This document shows positions 38,361-47,790 of a stretch of DNA of 64,000 nucleotides, in pieces (the first letter of the stretch is position 1; the number at the start of each line of letters is the position of its first letter). The notes under the pieces were generated by a model. The model did not search any database. It saw only the letters and a program-made list of their open reading frames with translations, and was not told the DNA's origin. The stretch spans positions 23,718,495 to 23,782,494 of the forward strand of contig OU452225.1 in NCBI GenBank assembly GCA_911728455.2. Reading direction: 5' to 3'. A program made the translations under genes and the position numbers. This DNA is from Marthasterias glacialis (lineage: Eukaryota; Echinodermata; Asteroidea; Forcipulatida; Asteriidae).

Positions 38361-39289
38361 TATATTTTTGTTAGTCTTGACTTCCCCATATGCCTTTAGA
38401 TCAATCGATAAAAGAGTTGACATCATCACTTCGTAGATTGTTCTGGTATTCATTTCGCTAAGACATTTACAATGATCTCTTTTGCAAATTTCTCAGGTTG
38501 GTCGATGGTGTTTGTTGAAAAGTAGACTATGAAAATGAAAATTCCTCTCCCGAAAACTATGACGATGGCAGTGTTTATAAACAAACAACAAATAAATTCT
38601 AATCTATTTTTTGTCTGTTTACCCCAAAATGAAGTAACAATGAGTCACCACTCAAAACCAACTGCAGTTTTAACTACATTGTTCATTTATTTTATCCCTT
38701 GTTCTTTAAATCTGGCCGGCGGAAAGGAGGGGATAGATTTGTTTTAAAGTGGCTGTGTTGTCATGATCGTAGTCTGCCTGTTTCTGGGCACAGAAACATG
38801 AACTCTCACCCAGTTACTTGCAAGCGCCCGCGTTGACCATCATATCACAAAGGGCGCCGTCTGTATTATTCTGTGATGTGACCGCCACTCGCGCGCGTGC
38901 GCGTGCAATAACAGGTTGAGCGGTCATAAATCAGTCTAGCCACAGACTCGCTGTGATCATGACAACACAGCCCCTTTAATCCCTCGTTCCTCAAAAGTGG
39001 CCGGCAAAGTGGAGGGGATGTATTTGTGTATCCCTGGTTCCACAAACCTGGCCAGCGAAGAGGTGGGGATAGATTTGAAGTAAGTGTTTCTATCTCGTTC
39101 CAGATCCCCTCGGATGAGATGTGTGCCATTTGCCGTTCCCATTCCGGAGGGGTTTTGTTCCCCTGCCGCGTCTGCACCCACACGTTCCACGAGGGATGTT
39201 TGAAGAAGTCCGGGAGAGCCCAGGACGCCACCGCAAGAGAGATGCTGTACCGGTCGACTGCCGGAGTCGGCTGGTCATGTCACGACTGC
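31709..39289 (+). CDS. PHF24: PHF24-like (GINIP-like) PHD-finger protein, first two coding exons
   Basis: Exon 1 is 31709-32263 (185 codons, ends at cttcag|gtagga). Exon 2 is 39104-39289 (62 codons, begins after ttccag, ends at gactgc|gtgagt). Both junctions are phase 0 and give 247 residues. The N-terminus MGVTMGKAKGGG resembles vertebrate PHF24, and Gly2 is a plausible N-myristoylation site. Residues 20-185 are polar, rich in Ser, Arg, Glu and Asp, and probably disordered. Exon 2 is the PHD-type zinc finger: MCAICRSHSGG, LFPCRVCTHTFHEGC and GWSCHDC give the Cys4-His-Cys3 ligands. LFPCRVC, FH(D/E)GCL and GWSCH closely match the PHF24 finger. Vertebrate PHF24 (GINIP) binds Gi alpha subunits and modulates neuronal inhibitory signalling; that function is transferred by similarity. 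The EF-hand-like C-terminal part was not found, so the model is incomplete at its 3' end. Confidence 0.85.
32264..34750. other. PHF24-like intron 1, left part
   Basis: AT-rich with a poly(T) run at 32660-32688 and a C-rich (minus strand) patch at 34170-34230. Open frames at 33048-33649 match nothing recognisable. The stretch 34630-34750 resembles the interior of MITE family C (ataccttacatagtataaag, cctgaagtgttaaaggtatc). Confidence 0.4.
34923..35335. repeat. Array of about 14 palindromic units around atcgtgtacgtacacgat
   Basis: Between 34963 and 35315 the self-complementary 18-mer atcgtgtacgtacacgat recurs about 14 times with small changes, separated by short spacers such as aattat and gagtttgaatgataag. 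The outer gtgaataa and ttattcac are inverted, and gtggcggcaatacgcttccg follows at the right. This looks like a MITE whose interior is a run of small palindromes. It lies in PHF24 intron 1. Confidence 0.85.
35336..36609. other. PHF24-like intron 1, no gene seen
   Basis: Non-coding AT-rich sequence. A G run with ggagtggcgtaaccac near 36417-36450 looks like one end of a hAT-like MITE of the family at 13391. Open frames at 35213-36004 have no recognisable domain. Confidence 0.35.
36610..36835 (+). repeat. Possible LINE 3' end
   Basis: ttggcctaagggctacgata followed by tgtgtttgtttttaataaaa and an A-rich (taaaa)n tail looks like the 3' terminus of a non-LTR retrotransposon. No coding part is visible upstream, so this is tentative. 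Confidence 0.3.
37216..37348. repeat. MITE with gggccc termini
   Basis: Left end gggcccaaatttcatggcgc and right end agagccaacaaattgggccc are inverted repeats. The pairing continues through ggttaccg / cggtaagc and agaattctgcgcttacg / cgtaagcgcagaattct. About 133 bases long, non-coding, in PHF24 intron 1. Confidence 0.85.
37393..37766. repeat. Tandem duplication of about 145-210 bp with an internal gap
   Basis: ttggatcatagttgtcgtat to cactagatcgttatctc occurs twice, about 160 bases apart. The right copy has about 60 more bases after gaggagatgg. The two copies are close to identical elsewhere, indicating a fairly recent duplication. Confidence 0.85.
37920..38188. repeat. MITE family A, copy 2
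   Basis: Ends tagacagatccattaagccc and ggcggtcta resemble those at 2128-2348. Interior motifs gtccgacatgac, gcccacgtgtgtacagtg and gctgtgattggtcaa recur. Diverged and probably old. Confidence 0.7.
38322..38364. repeat. (TTTA)n microsatellite
   Basis: About ten uninterrupted attt/ttta units in PHF24 intron 1. Confidence 0.9.
38693..39078. repeat. Three-copy minisatellite interrupted by a MITE
   Basis: A unit of about 45-50 bases, of the form tccctngttcn-caaa-nctggccggcnaagngg-aggggatagatttg, occurs at about 38693-38743, 38980-39030 and 39031-39078. The family B MITE at 38748-38975 lies between the first and second units. The last unit ends about 25 bases before the acceptor of PHF24-like exon 2. 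Confidence 0.75.
38748..38975. repeat. MITE family B (piggyBac-like), copy 2
   Basis: Starts agtggctgtgttgtcatgat and ends with atcatgacaacacagcccct. TTAA is present on both sides (38744-38747, 38976-38979). The interior repeats the CG-rich centre (cgcgcgcgtgcgcgtgc) and the aactctcacccag motif of the copy at 2607-2814. Confidence 0.85.
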
Positions 39290-39567
39290 GTGAGTCTTTT
39301 TGTATTATTTGTATTATACTAAAAATACCGTGATATTTGATTTGTCTTCCGAAACGTGTTTGTTTCTTTAGGTGAAGGCCACACAAAGGTAAATCGTACT
39401 ACAAATGTATGAAGAATAACGAAATCTACTCAAATCGAAAAAACAAAAACCCTTGAGCACCCTTGCAGCTTTTAATTGTCCTTTTTATTGAATCTACTCA
39501 AACGAATTTATTATTTTTATAATAATTGATTACAAAGTGATGTTGATTCCGTAATTGCACCTTACGC

Positions 39568-39850
39568 GTGTCGAGCAGCGTGTCGTGGTCAAGCGGCTCG
39601 AGAGCATTGAATTCAAGATCTGTTGACTGAGTCATCACCGTGTGGGTTCGAATCCCAGTCATGACACTTGTGGCTTTTAGGCAAAACACCGTGATTGCTT
39701 CTTTTCACCAAGGGGAGTATAGGGTACCTGCGATGGTAGAAATGGTTGATGTGAATAGTTATCAACCTGTGCGCTGATTTGGCTGCCGGTGCTGCATACT
39801 CCAAAGGAGTTGGGATGGTTTCAGGGATGCATAAGGCCCAATGAACAGAG
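39568..39850 (+). repeat. tRNA-derived SINE, copy 4 (most complete)
   Basis: The head gtcgtggtcaagcggctcga followed by gtgtgggttcgaatccc is tRNA-like with a long variable arm (Ser/Leu-like). The body runs through tgacacttgtggcttttagg, ccaaggggagtatagggtac and aaatggttgatgtg to gggatgcataaggcccaatg. The copies at 3101-3280 and 12100-12300 share this arrangement. Confidence 0.75.
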
Positions 39851-40853
39851 GTAGTAAGAAACGCATGTTATTACTACTTTTTATTAACTGGACATTACAA
39901 CCAGGCTCTGTCCTAATAAACACAGCCACTGTTGGTGCATTGACTTGATCTCTATTTCAGACTTAATTTGATCTACCGCTGCTACAAAAAATCAATTCGT
40001 TTTGATTTTTTAAATAATTGTTTATGTAATTTTTTTTTATAAACGTTCATCACAGATGGACGCTGTAAGTGCAAATAGTAATAACTGCTCTTTTTAGAGA
40101 GAGAGTTAAAAAATGAAAGATAAACAATAAAAAATACGTCTGGCACTAATAGTTTGCCTGCACTGTGGAGTTCGATACCCATTATAAAACTGTTGTTCTT
40201 CACACATTTCTTCATTTAGATTGGCAGTCAACTTTGTTATTTCGGTTTGAGCCAGTGTCTGTCAGTTCTTCACTTTCGAGTGCATCCATTTGTATGTTGA
40301 TTGATCGCGTGGCAGTTGTGAAGCTGCAAAAACAAAATGAGTCACGATCTTTTGTGTTGATTGTTAATGCACATGTAAACGAGGACCGCCAACTACTTGA
40401 AACAATTCAATTCACCTTAAAGAATTGTCAATAATTTATAGCTACCGAGAAGTTAAAAAAGAATACCAAATGCCAAATAGAAAAACAAGGTGAAAACACA
40501 ATTTCAATAATCATCAAAGCAAAACAAAAATTATTAAGCCCAATTGTGGTCAAGAGAAAAATGAGTCTAATTTTGTTCCTTTCATTTTTAAGTGGGAATG
40601 TCGTTGTTTTAGACAATGCAGTTTCAAAAATTAAAAGTCACGCACAATACAGGTCCGTTGTGACTTTGCAATAAGCCGAGAGGTATCCCATGTCGTCAGT
40701 ATCGCTGATATATATAATTCATCGTTATTTACAATTGTACATCGAATATCGGAGTAATTGCTGTTGACACAATCGAGTTCCGTAAACTCACCGACCCACG
40801 ACATGATGGCGCCAATGTTCAGGTTTTATTATTCTTTTATCCAGACCATTGTA
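39851..40853. other. Region between PHF24-like exon 2 and lectin L1
   Basis: AT-rich, no exon recognised. The part from 40675 to 40853 is the 3' flank of lectin L1 and resembles the 3' flanks of L2 and L4 (tcgttatttacaatt, atatcggagt, gcgccaatg-tcaggttttat). On the minus strand an AATAAA lies at 40825-40830, about 25 bases after the L1 stop, and could serve polyadenylation. Confidence 0.45.
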
Positions 40854-41579
40854 TCACTTTTCGTAGTAGATACAATCTTCCCTTTCGTGGTAGTATTTCT
40901 TCCTATCCACATCGAACCGGGTTGCGTTATTGAGTTCGCATAAGCCTCCATCAGCCATGTTGAACGAGCGGCATCCAGGTGTGTCATTACACGCCAAGCA
41001 GCACTGTAACGGGCGCTGTACGATCGTGACGTCCAGGGTGTGGTTGACGAGGCAACGGCCGTGAAATACGGAGAAGCAGCTAACCGAATTGGAGCAACGG
41101 GGAGGGGCCGGATGCTCACATATGACGTACTTGAGATCTGTACCACAATTCCAATCGTTAAACTTGTAGCCGGTGCTCACCACTGCGCAATCTTGATTTT
41201 CATGATGTGACCCATCAGACCAGCCAGGGCGGTACGGCGGATTACCATCCCCGGTGCAAACCCACTCTCCTTCCACCGCCTTGTCGGTGCAGTCAATCCA
41301 GAATCCATGATCGGGATTATTACCAGGAAACGAACCCCGGAACTGGTCAAAGACGAAATCATGTTCAGACTTGGAGTTGATAGTGGCAATGTTCCCGCCA
41401 TAACTCTGACATATCTCTTTGGCATGGTGCAAATTGTATTTCGTTGCCAAACGGTTCATGTAGCACGAATTGCCCCACTCTTGCCAGCCGTCAGCACATC
41501 GTTTATACGCCGGGGCGCCGCTCTCTGCTCCCATCCAGTATGAGGCAGTCATCAGTAAGGAGATGACACAACCGAGCAT
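40854..41579 (-). CDS. Secreted C-type lectin with PAN/apple-like domain, L1
   Basis: Intronless gene of 241 residues. Residues 1-20 form a signal peptide, so the product is probably secreted. Residues 28-154 are a long-form C-type lectin domain: Cys28/Cys39, Cys57 with Cys154, Cys131 with Cys145, the core GFWIDC and the WND-like FND (140-142). The loop before Cys131 reads WSDGSHHENQDC where calcium-dependent sugar binders usually carry EPN or QPD, so ligand type cannot be predicted. Residues 168-236 carry the cysteine spacing of a PAN/apple-like module (CFSVFHGRC, CCLAC, GC, LC, EDC). Two N-glycosylation sequons follow (Asn179, Asn218). The start codon is the first Met, directly before the hydrophobic stretch. 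It is the leftmost of five related genes on the same strand. Its 5' flank carries a conserved promoter-like block at 41636-41662 and a MITE at 41830-42044. Innate recognition is a plausible role by family, not shown by sequence. Confidence 0.92.
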   Translation of the reverse strand: MLGCVISLLMTASYWMGAESGAPAYKRCADGWQEWGNSCYMNRLATKYNLHHAKEICQSYGGNIATINSKSEHDFVFDQFRGSFPGNNPDHGFWIDCTDKAVEGEWVCTGDGNPPYRPGWSDGSHHENQDCAVVSTGYKFNDWNCGTDLKYVICEHPAPPRCSNSVSCFSVFHGRCLVNHTLDVTIVQRPLQCCLACNDTPGCRSFNMADGGLCELNNATRFDVDRKKYYHEREDCIYYEK

Positions 41580-41635
41580 TTTTTTTAAAGATATTCCTGA
41601 TTAGAATGTCAGCGAAGATTACAACGAGTTGAACT

Positions 41636-41662
41636 CCAAAGACGCGGTAAAATAAAGGCACC
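41636..41662 (-). promoter_or_regulatory. Conserved block upstream of the lectin genes (putative core promoter)
   Basis: On the minus strand ggtgcctttattttaccgcg followed by tctttgg lies about 60-80 bases upstream of the L1 ATG. The same block is found upstream of L2 (about 46973), L3 (about 54447), L4 (about 56981), L5 (about 63321) and in modified form before the remnants at 45.3 and 55.3 kb. The ctttatttta core could act as a TATA-like element. Recent duplication alone could also explain the conservation. Confidence 0.4.
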
Positions 41663-41829
41663 TTTCGCAGCGAAACCTCGCACAGTTCTTACACAGCGTG
41701 ACAAATCTACAGTATAATGCCCAAACACCACAAGCGTTGACTCAGTTCGATGTAAATTAGTAATTGTGTTTGCGCAGTCTGTCCTCTGCCGGTAATACAT
41801 AGCACTTCATTTACCTCATTAATATTGGG

Positions 41830-42044
41830 CAGCGCCGTAGCCAGGATTTTTTCACTGGTGGCACAGTGGGGGGGGGGGGAGGGGGCTGTGCAATGCCTCT
41901 CAGTGGGGGGCCCAGGTTCCATATTTTTTAATGAATTACAGGTATCTACAATATTTTTTAGTGGGGAACCTGGGAGGCGGCTTTTGAAATGTGTGTGCGG
42001 GGGTGGGGGCACGTGCCCCCAGCACCCCCTTGGCTACGCCGCTG
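41830..42044. repeat. hAT-like MITE, copy 3, in the L1 5' flank
   Basis: Ends cagcgccgtagccaggat and (inward) cagcggcgtagccaagg are inverted repeats. It is flanked by the 8-base duplication atattggg / atcttggg (41822-41829, 42045-42052). The paralogous flanks of L2 and L4 read cattaatcttgggtaataat without it, giving an empty site that defines the insertion. It sits about 250 bases upstream of the L1 ATG. Confidence 0.9.
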
Positions 42045-42052
42045 ATCTTGGG

Positions 42053-43219
42053 TAATAATCCGGTGTATGAAACGAATGGCGCACAGTTTTATCGTTTTAT
42101 CGTGCCTCGACCTAAATTAAAACATGTAATTGAAAGGATTGATGGTTGAGAAAAAACTCACTAGTTGAACAGATATAATGATGATTGCTCGATCCCCTAG
42201 GGTGTGGTGACATTATCCTGACAATGAACAGACTAAACACATGAAAGTACAGAGACCCATAATACGCATGAAGATTTTACTGAGTTTGTTGACGATTTCA
42301 TTCGTAAACTTAAAACCAGTAGGCCTACAAATTCCCCGGGAAATGTATTCCTTCTAGAAGAATACCGGTACTTCATTTAAATACGCACACAGATCCTGGC
42401 CATTTGATTGGTGGTACACGCGTCACGTGTCGTACTGCCGCGAAGTTGGTGCTTCACTACGTCATTATTTTTTGGACGAGTACGTTGGTTTTCGACGCTT
42501 AATTCGCGGAATCGTTCCCGAAATAATGTTTTTCTCTTGTTCGTCCAAACGAGGTGATGTCTTTTCACTGCGTACAAGGCTGGTATCTATGCAGGGAGTC
42601 ACTCACGTTACTTACAACTTTTTTAAATAGAATTTTCAGTGTGGAGTTGACGAGTTTCCGTGTCTATTTTATGTTTATTGTGAAAAAAGAAACAAAAAAG
42701 AAAGAAATGGATCTATGTTTGAGGTATATACACCAAAAATTGAAAGCATTTTGTTCGTGCATTGTCGCAGCTGAGAATTTAATCACTCGGTGAACTCTGA
42801 CTTTTCCATTTTACTCGGCTTCGCCTATAGTGTTAGTTCGTTCAGTAGGTTGCATGCAGACAACATCAGAAGTAATTGGTACCATCGCCACTGTCACCCC
42901 GCTCGGCTGCTAGCCCCCCTCCCCGCATTGGGACGGGAGCCTCCCGCTTTTCGCGGGATTTAGAAGAGACTGAAATAGGTTCCCCACGCGTACTGCCGTA
43001 TGAAAAAAAATATATATCCTCCTGCATCCCCAGAAATGTCTGTTGGATCTGGACGGGCGATGGCTGCTGAAAAACAGTCGTCTTGGGCGCCGGTTGAAAG
43101 ATAATGTTCCCCCCTCCGCCAGTCGAACAACATTCCAGTCACCAACTGCCACGTTCCGTCCGGCACAGTTCGTTGCTAGCATAAAAGTCTACTGCATAGA
43201 AAATTGCCTAAGTTGCCAG
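42053..43219. other. L1 5' flank, type I
   Basis: Shared with the regions upstream of L3 (to 55180) and L5 (to the window end), for example ctactgccgcgaagttggtgc, gcgtacaaggctggta and aaaaattgaaagca. Homology with L3 stops at about 42815 (ttttccattttact). No gene recognised. The open frames around 42876-43182 are unsupported. Confidence 0.5.
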
Positions 43220-43249
43220 TCAGTGGCGTATTAACTAAGGCGGGGGGGG

Positions 43250-43610
43250 GGGGGGCTTTGCACGGGGGCAATTTTGTCTCCTGAGCCACATGTCATAAAG
43301 TCTCAATCTTTGTACCATTTGTAGCTTACATCACATGTGACATTTGGTTTACATGCGTAACCCCACTTGATTCTTACTGCCGGTCCAAACAGGAACTCTA
43401 AATTAAAAAAATCATATCTCCTGAACCAAATATCATGAAGTGATAATCTCTAACATTTAGTGGCTTACAGCACATTGGCTATTTTATTTACAGGTGTGAC
43501 ACCACTTTGACCTTTCCTTCCTGTCCAAACTGGGAGCTCTATATTTCAAATATGTGTATCTCCTGAACCACGTGTCTCAGAGTCATGATCTATGTTCCGT
43601 TTTGTAGCTT
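43250..43610. repeat. Diverged tandem repeat, about 145-bp unit, two to three copies
   Basis: atctcctgaaccacatgtca-like, gtagcttac-acatgtgac and gtccaaac-gggaactct motifs recur in order at about 43270, 43415 and 43555. The block is bounded by G runs at 43243 and 43630 and by cagtggcgta near 43221, so it may sit inside a hAT-like element. Confidence 0.6.
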
Positions 43611-43659
43611 GTTTTTTTTTTTTTTTTTTGGGGGGGGGGATTTTAAATGAGTGTTGGTT

Positions 43660-44900
43660 TGAATCAAATGTTGATTCCATGGTTCTTGAAACCAGGTCCT
43701 TCTAGGTAGAGAGCAAACTGACATCAATAACTGGCTTTGATGCATCAGTCAAACTCACTCAAGCAGTCACACAGAAATGCACAGGGTTTCCAAATATTGA
43801 TCAAAGCAATAGCAATACAAAATGTAATAAAGATTAACCATGCGAGAAGTGTGTGCGGAAAAGTGAAAATAACAGCTAGAATTCTAGAGCACTTTGCAGA
43901 GTGATATTGATCTACTTGGCGCTTACGTATCTTGTATCAAAATTACAGTGCCTTTTCAAGTTATGTTGGCTATTGCAGCCATTTTGTAGTTTTACAAGGT
44001 ACAAGACCAATTTCAAGACTTTTTTTACAACTCTTTTCTTGAACCAAAATCTTGATGCAGAAGACAACATAATTTGTATTGAGCGATAAAAAAATAACAA
44101 AAAGGTCATAATTTGTTTGTTAATACTTAGTCTTGTATGGTGCAGAATGCTGGCAGTTAAAGTGATTCTAAATTCCACTTTAAGTTATTACCACTTCAAG
44201 TTATGATGGCGATGGCAGCCATTTTGTACAAGGCCAATTTCGGACTTTTTTTTACAACTCTTTTCTTGAACAAAAACACAACATAATTTTCCCCCAAGTG
44301 CTAAATGTTTTCGATTTGTATTGAGCGATATCTTAATATCTTAATTGTTTTGTTAGTACTTTGTCTTGTATAATGCAGTCTGCCGGCAGTTCAGGTGATT
44401 CTAGAATTGTCTTAATGCTTTGGTCAGCCTGTAAAACAAACAAGGCATTGAGGATTAGACTGTTACAGTATCCTAAATTTCTACCCTGTCTTTGTATGAT
44501 GCTAAAAACGGTATCATTTTGTGTGATATTAAAATAACTGTATATGGTTGGGAACATTGTAAAGTGTAAGTGACTTTTATCTTGGATCTTTTCGATGGCA
44601 TACCCTTACACATTAGAAAAGCAGCAAAAACCTTGTTGGTAAATTTGGTCTAACTTATGACTATTTTTTTCTTCAATTAGGCAAGTTTTGAGCTCATTGA
44701 AAACAAGTACCTTGTAGGTATAGAGCAACTGACATCAATACCTGACAGTGATGTGTGAGTTAGACTTGCTCAAGTAATCTCACAGAAATACAAGAAGCGA
44801 GTCCACCAAAGTGAAAATAACATGTAGAAATGTAAAGCATATTCCACAGTGATCTTAATAATTAGATGGTGGTTGATGTATGAAGAAGTTAATAAGTGAA
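43660..44900. repeat. Lectin-array spacer module (copy 1)
   Basis: Related blocks occur at about 47790-48930 and 57850-58985: ggtagagagcaaactgac, tgatgcatcagtcaaa, gcacagggtttccaaatatt, ggcagccattttgtacaagg and tctgccggcagttca. The block also repeats internally (43690-43900 resembles 44710-44880). No coding function is visible. It marks the array as built from duplicated modules. Confidence 0.75.
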
Positions 44901-45250
44901 TCTTGTAGGTGTTGCTCACCACTGCGCAATCTTGATTTTCATGAATTGCGCCGTCGACCCAGCCAGGGCGGTACGGCGACTCACCATTCCCGGTGCGAAC
45001 CCACTCCCCTTCCACCGCCTTGTCGGTGCAGTCAATCCAGAACGAACCCTGGAACTGGTCTCAGACGAAAATTCCGGTGTGGCGTTGTGCTTATTGTATT
45101 GTGTCGCCATACGGTTCATGTAGCACGAGTCGCCCCATTCTCGCTAGCCGACAGCGCACGGGCTTTACGCCGGGGCACTGGCGGCTCTCTGTTCCTGTCC
45201 AGTACGAGACAGTCATCAGTAAAGAAATGGCACACCGAGCATTGTTCCAA
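44900..45250 (-). pseudogene. Truncated C-type lectin pseudogene
   Basis: The start reads atgctcggtgtgccatttct, where the intact genes have an extra base after ctcggt, so the frame breaks at codon 4 and soon meets a stop. Further on the matches to CxxxW, WGDSCYMNR, the middle of the CTLD (GFWIDC is replaced by a short deletion) and GNGESPYRPGW-DGAIHENQDCAVV lie in different frames. Homology ends just after the codons for TYK. The second half of the lectin domain and the PAN-like domain are missing. A promoter-like block remains upstream at about 45290-45320. Confidence 0.85.
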
Positions 45251-46188
45251 GATTCCCGATTAGAATGTCAGCGAAGATTACAACTAATTCAAGTTCAAAG
45301 ACGCGGTAAAATAAAGGTACCTTCCCCGGAGAAAGCTTCTTCCAGTCCTCCCACAGCGTTACAATGTGTGTTTATAATGTCCAACCGACGCTGTTGTAGT
45401 TTGACCGCTTATCGATATGAATTAGCAATAGCGTTTGCTCAGACTGATTTTCCACCAGCAATACGATCAAATCTCACTGTTTAGGGTGTAGGAACCCAAG
45501 GAAATGCAAAATAATTTAGTAGGTCAAACGTAACGACTCATTGATTGTCAACGATGCCTCGACCAAAACTAAAAACTGTTTTTAAAATCAGTAATATGAT
45601 GAAGAACAAAATTATCCTGCGAGGCTGTCAAATTACCGTGACATTTAAATATAGGTCAATCACAGAGAACAGTTTGTATGAAGGCAAGTTCTAAATACTT
45701 GTATTATAAATCATGTGTTGAGTTTTGTTTGACAATTTAATTTTAAACCAGGACAAATCCCGCAAAGTCGATTTACAAGGTTTGATCCAAGGTGTTATCC
45801 ATTATCAAGGTATTATCAAATCAGAAAGTAATACTGAGCCACATTTTATTCAACAGAAAACCAATTTGGTTTTTTTCATATTTGAACTGTCTTTTTAAGT
45901 TGTATCACGTATTGTTTTAATAACACACAAAAATTAATTAAAAGTTTTTGGACACTCAAGTTTACACTGAAAATTGATGGATAAAACCGCTACATTATGT
46001 CTTTGCATCTGTTGACTTGATATCAAGGTGTCCCATGTCATCAATATTACTTGTATATAATATATCGTTATTTACAATTAATCATCAAATATCGGAGTTG
46101 CTGTGGACAAAATCCAACTCTGCAAACTCGCGAGACACGACTTGATAGCGCCAATGATCAGGTTTTAGTTTTTACCCAGACCATTGTA

Positions 46189-46914
46189 TTACTTTTCGTA
46201 GTAGATACAATCTTCCCTTTCGTGGTAGTATTTCTTCCTATCCACATCGAACCGGGTTGCGTTATTGAGTTCACATAAGCCTCCATCAGCCACGTTGAAC
46301 GAGCGGCATCCAGGTGTGTCATTACACGCCAAGCAGCACTGTAACGGACGCTGTACGATCGTGACGTCCAGGGTGTGGTTGACGAGGCAACGCCTGTGAA
46401 ATACGGAGAAGCAGCTAACCGAATTGGAGCAACGGGGAGGGGCCGGATGCTCACATATGACGTACCTGAGATCATTATTACAGTTCAAATCGTTAAACTT
46501 GTAGATGGGGCTCGCCACTGCGCAATCTTCATTTTCATGACGTGACCCATCATACCAGCCAGGACGGTACGGCGGATTACCATCCCCGATGCAGACCCAC
46601 TCCCCTTCCACCGCCTCGTCGGTGCAGTCAATCCAGAATCCTTGATCGGGATTATTACCAGGAAACGAACCCCAGAACTGGTCTAAGACGAAATCATGTT
46701 CCAGTTTAGAGTTGATAGTGGCAATGTTCCCACCATAACTCCGACAGGTCTCTTTGGCATTGTGAAAATTGTATTTCGTTGCCAAACGGTTCATGTAGCA
46801 CGAATTGCCCCACTCTCGCCAGCCGTCAGCACATCGTTTATACGCCGGGGCGCTGCTCTCTGCTCCCATCCAGTATGAGGCAGTCATCAGTAAGGAGATG
46901 ACACAACCGAGCAT
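46189..46914 (-). CDS. Secreted C-type lectin with PAN/apple-like domain, L2
   Basis: Intronless, 241 residues, same layout as L1: signal peptide 1-20, CTLD 28-154, PAN-like 168-236, and all cysteines kept. It differs from L1 at loop positions likely to face ligand: GWYDGSRHENEDC, an ASPIYKFNDLNC stretch and NNDLRY near the C-terminal end of the domain. Its 5' and 3' flanks are type II and match those of L4 at a constant offset of about 10.0 kb. The N-terminal part shares AESSAPAY and CADGWREWG with L4 only. No frame breaks, so it is probably functional. The ligand is unknown. Confidence 0.92.
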   Translation of the reverse strand: MLGCVISLLMTASYWMGAESSAPAYKRCADGWREWGNSCYMNRLATKYNFHNAKETCRSYGGNIATINSKLEHDFVLDQFWGSFPGNNPDQGFWIDCTDEAVEGEWVCIGDGNPPYRPGWYDGSRHENEDCAVASPIYKFNDLNCNNDLRYVICEHPAPPRCSNSVSCFSVFHRRCLVNHTLDVTIVQRPLQCCLACNDTPGCRSFNVADGGLCELNNATRFDVDRKKYYHEREDCIYYEK

Positions 46915-47790
46915 TGTTTCAAGATATTCCTGATTAGAATGTCAGCGAAGATTACAACGAGTTGAACTCCAAAGACGCGGTAAAATAAAGGCACCTTTCG
47001 CAGCGAAACCTCGCACAGTTCTTACACAGCGTGAGGAATTTACAACATAATGCCTAAACACCACAAGCATTGCCTCAGTTCGATGTAAACTAGTAATTGT
47101 GTTTGCTAAATCTGTATTCTGCCAGCAATACTAGCGCCTCATTTACCTCATTAATCTTGGGTAATAATCCGGTATACGAAACGAAGGACGTGCAGGATTA
47201 TCTTGGCAATCATAATAAATCATTAATTTTCTACACTGCCTCGACTTAATTAACGTATGTAGACAATAATTATTGTATAAACAATAAGGTTGTTGAGTTT
47301 GTTGACGATTTCAGTTGTAAAGTTAAAACCAGTAGTCCTACAAACTCCCGGAGGATCGTATTCCTTCTAGAATACTTCGTTTATATACCATGCACACAGA
47401 TCCTGGCCATTTGATTGGTGGAACGCGGGTCTCATGTCTTCTTTTGTTTTGCCATTAAAATTATATTATAATACGTGATGTACTGCCGCGACGTTTGCGC
47501 TTCACTACTGGACGGTGTGCATTGATTTTGGCTAGTTTGCCTGTTTTGTGTATGGGCGTGTGTTTTCGTGTGTGTATGTTTGTTTAAGTTTTTGTTTGTT
47601 TGTTTTTAACATAAGTCATTTAAAAAAAATGGCAACGTTTACAAAAACGAACATAAATTTAGCTGTTAAGGAATGTTTGAACAGTAAATCTCAAAACAAA
47701 TACACATTTTTACTTTGTAATGTGCAATTACAAGAAAATAAATCAAAATTAGTTGATTAATACTTTGGTCTAATATAAGAGTAACCTTTT
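46915..47790. other. L2 5' flank, type II
   Basis: Matches the L4 5' flank (56923-57860) base for base with few changes, including a T/G-rich stretch at 47530-47610. A 43-codon frame (MATFTKTNINLAVKEC...) at 47629-47760 exists in both copies but has no family match, and its conservation is explained by duplication. Confidence 0.6.

Noticed and set aside
39360..39381. Possible 17-base PHF24 micro-exon (ttctttag | ... | gtaaat)
   Set aside because: Splice-like borders only; the encoded residues do not match the family after the PHD finger and the phase would shift.
39568..39660. Possible functional tRNA-Ser/Leu gene
   Set aside because: A and B boxes are present but arms pair poorly and a shared SINE body follows; other copies have the same structure.
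47629..47760. 43-residue frame MATFTKTNINLAVKEC..., also at 57689
   Set aside because: Present in both duplicated flanks only because of recent duplication; no domain and no independent conservation.
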